DNA of 64,000 bases, from contig OX463815.1 in the NCBI GenBank assembly GCA_949825045.1, forward strand, positions 29,379,356 to 29,443,355. The letters are read 5' to 3'. Position numbers and translations under genes: made by a program. Each line of letters opens with the position of its first letter. Positions within the stretch are counted from its first letter, which is position 1. This document shows positions 62,191 through 64,000 of this stretch, one piece after another. Origin of the DNA: Argyresthia goedartella. Lineage: Eukaryota; Arthropoda; Insecta; Lepidoptera; Argyresthiidae. The notes beneath the pieces are model-generated. The model was not told the DNA's origin and did no database searches. It saw nothing but the letters and a program-made list of their open reading frames with translations.

Positions 62191-64000
62191 GTTAGTAAAT
62201 GTATAATTAATTATAATTAGATTACGTTTAATTGAGTGCAACACCATCGCACGGTAATAGTTGCAGGTTACAGAGTTTCAGCGATGAAACATGTATAAAC
62301 CTGTTATATAGGTACATATTATGAATGTAGGGTTTAGACTAGAGTAAGTAAGCCATGATATCCAGAGCTGATTGCCAACCTCAGTAGTGGAGAGGCTTAT
62401 AGATACAGGGTGTGGCGGAAACCTGTAGGTGGTCTTTGGGGTTAGGTATTACATAGAGTAATTATTAAATCATTCTGAACAACTTCCACTATGAAACCTA
62501 TTTGATGATCAGAGCTCTCTCTGATATTACTCTCCATATCACCTTACCTATCTATCAGTATAGGTGTAGTAGGTGTACATCAATAGGTTAAGTATGCTCG
62601 GTCTATTTAGAATGAAACCGTTGCGATCCCAAAAGGAACCAAACAATTGCAACAACTAAACCACAACACAGTTTATTTTGGTCCTTCGAGCGCCTCTTCC
62701 TTTACGTCTTGACATTTAGTGGTGGACATGTCTAGCGAATTATCTGTCTCCCATCCGTTTGAACTGTATCCCTTATATATAAACTTTAATAATGATTTCC
62801 ACGATGGAATAATACTAGGACTTATCTTTGTCCCACAAGACGCGGCAGAGGCAATATGTTTTAACGCGCGTGCCGACTTATTTCAAAGAACGCCGATACT
62901 CACTCAAAGAAAGCCGCTTCGAGCGTACACCTGCAAGTGAATTTGCTAGTTTGTGTCGAAGCGCGCCGCCCGTTATATTAGCTTACTATAAATTGACAGG
63001 TGACAGGACAAGTTACGAGCTGCAAATAGTTGTTATTAAATCATTGCGCTTAGCTAAAATAGGTGTGATAGTTATCTTCGTCTAATGCGTTACATCAACA
63101 TTCCTTGCACACGTGAAGCCCCAAGCCTAAAACCTCAGCAGCTCATATCTATCTTCAGACCAGTCCAATCTATTAAGAATGCTTCTTATTTTAACCTATC
63201 ACGTCAGAACGCTGATATAGGTCGAAAGCATAATTAGAATTATGTACTAACTATAGGCAATGTATGTATACCTATGACGACGAGTATAACTGACATTATT
63301 ATAAATTGCACCAGTTGCATCCATTGATGCAATGGGAATTGGCTGCACGCTCAACGATGTACGATTGTATTTTGGGTCTTATTACAAAGGACTAATGACC
63401 GCATGTGCGCGGACTGTCGCTCAAACAAATAGTGCCGCTCAAATGTCATAGTGCCGCTGTTGAGAAACTGACTCTAAGCGTCAATCAAATGTTGAGTTAT
63501 CGGTTTGGAATCCGCGTTTAAAAGTTTCTGGTTACAGCCCGTAGCATGCCCCTGTATGCCATGCATACAAAAATGTAACAAAAACGTTTAAAATTCTCGG
63601 TAACCGCGAGTCGCGGGGTATGCCGGGGGTAGGGCGTTTTCAACTGTTTTCAATGCGCAAGATCTTTGTAAATTGTTTTTTGCCACCTTTGGTCTCTGTA
63701 CTGTAAAACTTATTTTTTATGGTTTTGTACCTAAAGAACTTCTCATCTTTCTATCGAACAACCTATCTGTCTTCTTCTTAAATCCCACGAAGCTTCTTAG
63801 CCAACGTAAAAGCAATAGGTAGGACCTTCTCTACAAGAAAATACACAATTTTCTCGAATCAAAGAGAGGAAATTCTCCCAGCAGATCTGTCTTCGTCTAG
63901 GCGTTCCTTATCGAGGCCGTCCCGCCGTCTCCGTCTGTTCTTCCTTCACGTCGTCCATACCCATCAATGAAATTATAAAGCACGCCAGTATGGTATGCGG
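62191..64000. other. Lmpt intron 6 (open-ended); no gene recognised
   Basis: No LIM2 exon found. Overlapping frames at 62719-63085 have no coding character. The segment 63530-63640 has GC-rich near-repeats (CCCGTAGCATGCCCCTGTAT; CGCGGGGTATGCCGGGGG). Confidence 0.4.

Noticed and set aside
62719..63085. Overlapping frames as a possible further LIM exon
   Set aside because: No C-x2-C / H-x2-C pattern and no flanking splice words in the right phase.

Overview
This 64 kb window is eukaryotic nuclear DNA, AT-rich and crowded with transposons. The repeat mix points to a moth or butterfly (Lepidoptera): maT (DD37D) and mariner DNA transposons, tRNA-headed SINEs, an RTE 3' end, a DIRS element, a high-copy-looking repeat opening AGGGTTCCGTACC, and TAGGTA microsatellites. 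I see no rRNA, tRNA or CRISPR locus. All calls come from reading the sequence; no database was searched.

The one well-supported host gene is a PET/LIM-domain protein on the plus strand, most like insect Limpet (Lmpt). Its exons lie at 14251-14943, 15035-15120, 59844-60000, 60609-60822, 61008-61111 and 62047-62190, and it runs off the right edge. All splice phases agree. The intron between exons 2 and 3 is about 44.7 kb and holds most of the transposons. Inside it, at 42037-42230, is a GC-rich open exon whose donor phase equals that of exon 2. It is a good candidate for an alternative first coding exon. A second start-like exon lies at 38308-38386 on the minus strand.

Left flank (1-14 kb): a 520-bp internally deleted mariner (281-800); a structurally complete DIRS element (about 1287-6620, minus strand) with inverted terminal repeats, internal complementary region, gag-like, RT/RNase H/methyltransferase and tyrosine-recombinase reading frames, and two frame breaks; a hairpin MITE; a SINE; a perfect 226-bp tandem duplication; and a maT pseudogene interrupted by another repeat (about 11848-13475).

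Giant intron (15.1-59.8 kb): two hAT-like MITEs with target duplications (18397-18901, 25669-26185); a 482-bp inverted pair bounded by TTAA (22439-24066); a 71-bp tandem array whose units carry a CncC/Maf-like TGACTCAGCA word (24601-25157); LINE fragments (20.7 kb and 29.9-30.9 kb) and a long LINE (about 33375-37590, minus); a 13 x 28-bp array (39937-40300); an internally deleted mariner (about 51760-52553); several foldback families; a 5 x 40-bp array (56260-56459); and a nearly intact maT element (57000-58308) with one late stop codon.

Right end (59.8-64 kb): the PET and first LIM exons, with a decayed retroelement fragment in one intron and a pair of CTCF-like words in the same intron. The last 1.8 kb shows no recognised gene.
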